Translations under genes and position numbers: made by a program
Notes under the pieces: model-generated
Seen by the model: the letters and a program-made list of their open reading frames with translations, nothing else
What the model was told of the DNA's origin: nothing
The model's database searches: none
In this document: positions 58,055 to 64,000 of the stretch, one piece after another
Numbering within the stretch: the first letter of the stretch is position 1
Layout of the letters: the number at the start of each line of letters is the position of its first letter
NCBI GenBank assembly: GCA_020205615.1
Contig: CM035170.1
Span: forward strand, 63,787,322 to 63,851,321
DNA: 64,000 bases
Reading direction: 5' to 3'
Source of the DNA: Panax quinquefolius
Lineage: Eukaryota; Streptophyta; Magnoliopsida; Apiales; Araliaceae

Positions 58055-58590
58055 ATGTGCAACACCATCGGTATAATCTACCAATCATGGAAGATGTATT
58101 TTGATGGAGCTATTAATATGGAAGGTTACGGGCGGGGAAGCGATTCTAGTATCTTTGTATGGGGAAGCGGTATCCGTTCTTTGTCAAATTCTGAGTTTAT
58201 TAGCACCAACAATCTGATTGAGTATGAAGGCATCTGTCTCGTGGGGCTAAAACTTGCCCATTCAATGGGCATCGGTGATTAAGCTTATCCTTGGAGATTC
58301 GGAGTTGGTAATCGAAGACAATCCACGAGAATCTATCAAACCAAGGAACTACATTTGTTGCCTTACCATTGGCAGGTTTTGAAGATGGCTTCGGAGTTTG
58401 AAGAAATCTCCTTTCTACACATTCCTCGTAATAGGAATGACTTTGCGGACGCATTAGCCACTTTGGCCTCCTTGATTCGCATATCAGACAAGGAACACTT
58501 GCCAAACATCATAATTTCCCTGAACAAGGCCCCAGCCTATGGGAATTACATTGGAGAAGTATCAGATGAGGTACCTCCCATCCAACCTCC
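58055..58590 (+). pseudogene. Element D archaeal-type RNase H (aRNH)
   Basis: MYFDGAINMEGYGRGS (first catalytic Asp) and TNNLIEYEGICLVGLKLAHS (catalytic Glu) at 58094-58265. After a frameshift at about 58278 comes LILGDSELVIEDNP (second Asp), then SFLHIPRNRNDFADALATLASL (58415-58480). A second RNase H of this type between RNase H and integrase is a hallmark of Tat-lineage elements. All three acids are present but in two frames. Confidence 0.85.
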
Positions 58591-59850
58591 TTGGTATCGG
58601 CATATCGAGGAATATCTCATGAGATGGATCTACACCCATTGGCGAGCTTTGACCGAGAAAAGCGGATCCATCGACTTCTTATGAAATTCTACCTAAGTGG
58701 AGATGCGCTCTACAAAAGAGATCTGAGGACTAGGTCTCCTCGGTGTCTAGACAAAGATCAAGCCAAAGGCTTATGGATGAAATCCGTGGTGGAGTCTGTG
58801 GCCCCCGCATGATAGCCCCCTCCTTGTCAAGAAAGTCCTTAGGATGGGACATTATTGGCTATCTCTCAAAAGTTGATTGCAATGACCACGTCAAAAGATG
58901 CTATGCTTGCAGATTCATGGGGAATATACACGCCCCTCCACGGGAACTCCACAATATGAGTTAAGCCTTGGCCCTTTTCAATGTGGGGAATGGGCGTTAT
59001 CGGGCCCATCGAGCCTAAAGCTAGTAATGGTCATCGATTTATCTTCACCATGATCGATTACTTCACCAAGTGGGTAAAGCGACCTCCTTCCCGGGGTCAC
59101 CAAAGAAGTCATCATTGCTTTCTTGAAACAATGTCGTTTGTCGATATGGACAACGAGGAGGTGAATTGTGTCGACGATGCCAAAAACCTCAACAACAAAA
59201 TGATGGAGAATTATGCGATTAAATTTACATCAAACATCTTAACTCTATCATCTATCGTCCAGAAGATGAGCGGTCTTGTTGAAGCGGCTAACAAAATATC
59301 AAGAAAATTATACAAAAGATGTCGCCAACCACAAAGATTGGCACGACCTATTGCCTCGACTTCTGTTAGCCTCTGAAACTCCCTCGCACTACTTCTTCGG
59401 GTAACCCCTACGCTTTAACCTATGGGATGGAAGCGGTGCTCCCCATAGAAGTTGAGATGGAATCTCTCTAGAGTGTTGATCGGCCTTTCATTTGGATGAA
59501 GACCAATGGGTACAAGGCGGTATCACAAATTGTCTACTAATAGGCGAAAGGTGAAAACCGCGGCTATCTTCCATTAGTCGATTATATAAACAACGGATCA
59601 CCAAATCCTACAACAAAAAAAAAGTCCGACTATGGCGGTTTAAACAACATGACTTAGTTTTAAAGAAGATTCTTGACAACCAAGATCGAGGCTAAAGGAA
59701 AATTCGCTCCCTAGCTGGGAAGGCCGTTTATTGTCAAGGAAGTATTGGCAGGGCGCTCTCGGATTACAAGAAATGGGCGGTGATGAATTTCCACAACTCA
59801 TCAACTCGAGACACCGTGAAAGCGGTATTATATGCGAAGTAAGTCGGCAA
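58591..59850 (+). pseudogene. Element D integrase, broken
   Basis: Zinc-finger part: GVCGPRMIAPSLSRK, then VKRCYACRFMGNIHAPPREL (58885-58955). Core: MWGMGVIGPIEPKASNGHRF (58981-59040), where the usual first catalytic Asp of WGMDVIG is Gly (GGC), then DYFTKWV. NGLVEAANK-like sequence with the catalytic Glu region lies near 59270-59300. C-terminal FKQHDLVLKKIL and GKFAP..GRPFIVKEVL (59640-59745) precede a KRYYM-like end near 59830. At least six frameshifts or stops. Loss of the first Asp would abolish activity if real. Confidence 0.82.
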
Positions 59851-60860
59851 ACACAGTGTGCATAATCATTAGGTCACCAGTCATTCTAGTTCTTTAACCC
59901 TTTACCACATACAACTTATCTACACTTTTTCCCTCAGGGAAACGTACTCTTCAAGCCATTGACACGGCTTTCTCCTTCGTACTCATCTGATTTAGAGTCA
60001 TCCCCCATGGATTGAACCTCTTGCGTTTATAGTTTGGCTACCCATTTACGGGATCAAACTTTTCACTGCAGTTTATCCTCAACCTAGGATTAAACTTTCT
60101 CCTCCCCTTTCGACTTGCACATGGGATTACGCTTTTCTTCTTGCCAGGAGGGCGAACTTCGTCGACACGATCTCCTCTTCAATAGAATGCGTGGCAACCA
60201 TTTCCATATGGGCGATCATGATAAAACAAAAACAACAAAAACATTTCTACCCCTTTACATAAAACAAAACAACCAAAAAACATTCCTACACCATTTCTTC
60301 CATATACGGCGTTGAACCTCTTACACCGGGTTAGAACGCAGAACACGATCTCCTCTTCAATAGAGATGCGTGGCGACCATTTATGGTTCGGTCTCACCCC
60401 TACCAAAACATAAACCATTGTCGGTTGATCTTTGGGATCCTCTTTCGATCCACTACATTTCATTTGGCTTCGGACCAAAGGGATGGAATTACGAACTCCT
60501 CCCAAATAGAAGATTGGCATGACCATCAAAGCTGCGGTCATGCCTTGAAGAGCAACACCAACCCATAAGAGGTGGAATCAACTATAATTCTCTAAATAGA
60601 AATCTTGGCGACCATCTGTAGTGCGGTCGATCTCGGAAGAGGAAAATACACCCATCTCCACATTCTCCATTCAAAACAAGTCCCAAGACACCAAAGATGG
60701 TAGGGATACATAGATCGATGTTCCATTCTGAACTATCGAGAGATAACACAATGTCTATCCACCGGGAGGAATTTATCAAGATCACAAGCCACAAGCGAAG
60801 CGGGCAAAATATCAAGCAAATAGCGGGACATATCTAAAAGGGAAGTGATCCAAAATATAT
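59851..60860 (+). repeat. Element D 3' region with degenerate repeats
   Basis: After integrase come GGGATCAAACTTTTC/AGGATTAAACTTTCTC phrases and at least four copies of a motif CTCYTCAAATAGARATNTTGGCGACCAT (60168, 60342, 60490, 60581), some with CTGCGGTC after it, spaced about 170, 150 and 90 bases apart. Repeats in this position are common in Tat/Ogre elements. Short ORFs here lack recognisable motifs. Confidence 0.6.
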
Positions 60861-63800
60861 TTCCTATCATATATAATCTTTGTTTTTATATATACAATGA
60901 TATAAGCTGTACATGACAAAAGGGGCTAAAGCTAGTGCAATGTGCGGTGAATATAAAGCTCATCTATGAAGTCGAGGGTACATGAGAGCTAGCAAGACCA
61001 ACATGGCGTCCCTCTCGAATGAAGGAGGTAAAGGCTGTGGTCTCAGGTGAGAATATCCACATGACCCAGCAGATCTGTAGCCATCGCATGATGACCGTAT
61101 GCTCATCAATATAAGCGCTCATCTCTATGATCATACCGGTGGTAAGGGACCACCATTTGCGGTACTTATCTATGTGGCCACATCCGGCGGAGATATGGTG
61201 GATATCCCGCTCAACTACCTGCTTGCATCTATGGTACTTGACGGCTGGCCTCATCACGCTCAATGACGCGCGACATCTCTACGTAGCCAATGCCTCGTCT
61301 CTCTCTAATAAGGCGTCCCTCACATCAAGAGCGGTCGACATCATAGATCGAATCGATCTCTCTCAAAGGTCATCGGATGAAGACTACGCTTTAAATCTTT
61401 GTCTTGAGTCTTTGAATCACAAAAAATCTTGGTACTAGGAGAATCAGGAAGAAATCTTGGCAACCAATGGCGGGCTCCTCCTCGATGTAGTCATCGATGT
61501 CCTCCATGGGCTCTACATGTGTATAACTTCGCCCTCGATCATCGCAAATCTACTGCGATCGATAAAACCTCTATCTCCATCCATTCGAATTACTCTGCAA
61601 AATAACAAGGATGGCGGTAGGAAGCGACTAGCTCACTGCTTGATCCAATGAAGCGTATACGAGATCGGTCCCCTCAACGAGACGTATCGAGAAGGCGATC
61701 ACTGACCTATCGCCCCTTGAAAGGATGAAAATCACCGGAACTAGTGAACTACGACATCACGGCCCGATGGGTGATAAGTAGTCAGCGCCCTCAAGCCGAC
61801 CCGAAGGGAGAAATCCATGCGGGAACATGAGTAATGAAGGCTGTATGGTGAGCAAAGCCCGAAACGCGACAATATGATAAATGGATCTACGATATCGCCA
61901 AAATGCGCGGAGAGGGTGAGCATCTGTACACTCCAGAATTTGAAAGGAGTATGACATAGCCACATCATGGGAGAAGCAATACCCATAAAGTGTACCAAAG
62001 GGTACCACACATACATAAAGCATCTGACATGATCAACTCCCGATAAACACTTTGATGGGTAAATCTTTGCGATAGGATGTCGATCGCGAGGTCTCGCCAC
62101 GATCATAGGTACAATGGTACGACCCTCCACGAAGCTCTCACTTTACCATGATAATACTATGTATATCTCATCCATATCTGTGACATGTACACGTATGATA
62201 TGACAATAGTACATGCATCGAGTACATCAACTTTGGCTGACGCCGATGATCCTCAAACCACGGTGAAATCCCGGAATGTCGTGAATGGCTATCCTCCGCG
62301 CCAAATCATCAATCTGAAAAATGAGAGATCACGTGGCGGATGTCGAGCTCATCTGCACTCACTCGCGCCTCAATCTGTGAGAGTCGTAAATTGTCTACTC
62401 ATGTCTCCCAAAGCCATATATGCAAGGTCGATCTCCAGGGCGATCGTCGTCAAGCGTCCATACTCCTCCGAGTAGAGTCGACTCATGGGTGCCAAGCGGA
62501 ATACACACTTTATCGGTAGCCAATGCTCTAGCATCCCGCCTACAAATCTGCGGGAACTGAAATGCCAAAAGGGTTATGGTATATTGCGATCAATGATCTC
62601 TGGTGCTATATCGGCGGTGACGTCTTATCATACCACGATCGCATACTGCAGTACCACCTGATGGCGGTGGGGTATAATCTATCTGGCTAATTGTCGAAGA
62701 AGACATACATGCGGCCGTGTCATAAGACCATCCAGGGTCAATCACAGAATATCTCGGACATACATACATATGTGTAACATGATACATGCATAACGAGATA
62801 ATGGATGGCAATATGATATAGGAATGAAAAATGATGCATACATTCTAAATATATCATCATCTAATACATGACTCTATCTGATTTCTGAATACATGAAAAT
62901 GGGGCACGGGCGCCCTACTACTAATGAGAGGCCTATCAAAAGATATAGCAAGAATGGGAGCGACCACCCAATATCTAGCGAGGGCTATCGAAAAGATATA
63001 AGCGAGAATACATCGAGAAGAAGACTAGGGTCTCGATGTCACATCCTCAATCCTATCCACGATGTAACTCCTCCACGAGTCCTTTGGATCTCTATCAGCA
63101 GGGATGTCGGGCCTATAAAGAAGGAGGATCTGCTTGGCAAAACCAAATGGGTCATCGAGGGGCGGCACACAGTGGAAGGAACAAATGACTTCTCGCCTCA
63201 TTGGATCTACGCCCAAATCTTAGAATAAATACATGTGCTGGTCGGCTGTAAGAATTCGAACAATCAATCACGGGTCGGATGAGTGAAGCTGGGACTGACC
63301 ACCCAATCCATCATCATCAAAGATCCTGGAACCATATCCCCATAAAGCTTGTGTGGCGCGGGATTTGGGCCCCGATAGTGCGAGGAGCCACAGCTGTTGG
63401 AATATCTCACGAGTACATGGACCCTCGGATAAATCAAAACCGTCGACTCCAACAACAATGGAATATCGTGACGGGTGGCTGATCTGAGCCCGATGGCGCT
63501 GACAGGAGGCAAGATCGGTATCTGAATCTCCCTATGGTGCTCCTAATAGCACGCTCTCCTAAATAGAGCTCCCGGCCTCCATCTCACATGAAGAGAAATC
63601 TCGGTGGAAATCAAATACTCTACTCGTAGGGTGTCCATCCTCAAAAGCCGATGGCCAAATGATCCCCGAGTATGGAAGCCGTGTGATGGCGTCAACCGTC
63701 AACAACTCCATTTGCGTCTGGCGGTTAAGTGAAGCCCTCGAGATGAGGGACCTCTGGAAAAAAATAGAATGGTGTCATCGATCGTCCTCGTGGATAGGTA

Positions 63801-64000
63801 TCTAAGCCTAACACACTCATGGGGACGTAAACATGGGAAGCCCTCTCATAGGCCCAAAGCGCCTTGACCACATATGGCAAAACATACATTATCGATAAAC
63901 ACTCTTAACCTATGAATGGGGAAAGAGAGAGAAATACTCACCGGTGAAGAAATGGGTAAAATCCTAGCCAAGCCTCGGTCGAACCACGTGGCGGGCGTAT
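60861..64000. other. Element D 3' region, unassigned; tiled minus-strand ORFs
   Basis: No sense-strand domain is recognised. On the minus strand, open stretches lie at 60964-61263 (99 residues), 61741-62130 (129), 62590-62811 (73), 63025-63216 (63) and 63264-63512 (82). They are longer and less simple in composition than expected by chance but I could not match them to a family. Extra ORFs, some antisense, are known in the 3' region of Tat-lineage elements. The region is unusually rich in CG dinucleotides. The 3' LTR is not reached. Confidence 0.4.

Larger units (their letters stand above)
39812..64000 (+). mobile_element. Element D: Tat/Ogre-type Ty3/gypsy element, runs off the window
   Basis: Order: LTR, PBS, leader, gag, protease with G-patch-like tail, (copia element E), RT, RNase H, archaeal-type RNase H, integrase, long 3' region. 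The extra RNase H between RNase H and integrase, the TGGCGACTCTGC primer site and gag/protease motifs fit the Tat lineage (Tat/Ogre). Excluding E it occupies at least 15 kb here. All coding parts have stops or frameshifts. The 3' LTR is not present up to 64000, which implies a long 3' region, as is usual for Ogre-like elements. Confidence 0.82.

Overview
This window reads as repeat-rich intergenic DNA from a large flowering-plant nuclear genome. It holds nested LTR retrotransposons of Ty3/gypsy and Ty1/copia type, two solo LTRs and one hAT-like DNA transposon. I could not support a single host gene, rRNA, tRNA or CRISPR array. The lineage calls rest on protein motifs (chromodomain-bearing Ty3/gypsy pol of the Tekay/Del type; a Tat/Ogre-type element with an extra RNase H; copia pol order), on primer-binding sites, polypurine tracts and target-site duplications (TSDs). 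The species cannot be named from this.

Layout. 1-5102: remnant of Tekay-type element A (5'-truncated LTR, then a pol scrap), split by solo LTR H at 1888-4545. 5103-33995: one LTR of element A, opened by a complete minus-strand Tekay-type element B (7459-32508, TSD GTAGT) and by a copia-like solo LTR F (32542-33423, TSD TATCC). B's gag is itself opened at 15267/28003 (TSD ATCTC) by a plus-strand composite, element C: LTR-gag-pol-LTR (15268-25725) followed by a headless second LTR (25726-28002). 33996-38151: a rearranged LTR (part inverted) hit by a 2.17-kb hAT-like element (34605-36777, 8-bp TSD). 38152-39811: no recognisable content. 39812 to the window end: a Tat/Ogre-type Ty3/gypsy element D (LTR, gag, protease, RT, RNase H, archaeal-type RNase H, integrase, 3' repeat region), split between protease and RT by a decayed minus-strand copia element E (46881-56024).

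Function. Every coding region found is part of a retrotransposon polyprotein (gag capsid/nucleocapsid; protease; reverse transcriptase; RNase H; integrase), and none is intact. A, B, C and the headless LTR are relatives: their LTRs end in GGGGGCGTCA-like sequence and B and C use a tRNA-iMet-like primer site. D has a different primer site (TGGCGACTCTGC) typical of Tat/Ogre elements.

The observations I rate highest are: (i) many differences between paired LTR copies in which CTG or CAG in one copy reads TCG, CGG or CG in the other, which could be a consensus artefact at CHG-methylated cytosines and would mean some apparent frameshifts are not real; (ii) a candidate frame-restoring intron between protease and RT in D; (iii) hairpin repeat families in the LTRs, one with compensatory stem changes; (iv) an extra coiled-coil ORF upstream of gag in B; (v) a duplicated zinc-knuckle module in D. 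Coordinates of LTR edges supported by a TSD are firm to a few bases; others are approximate.
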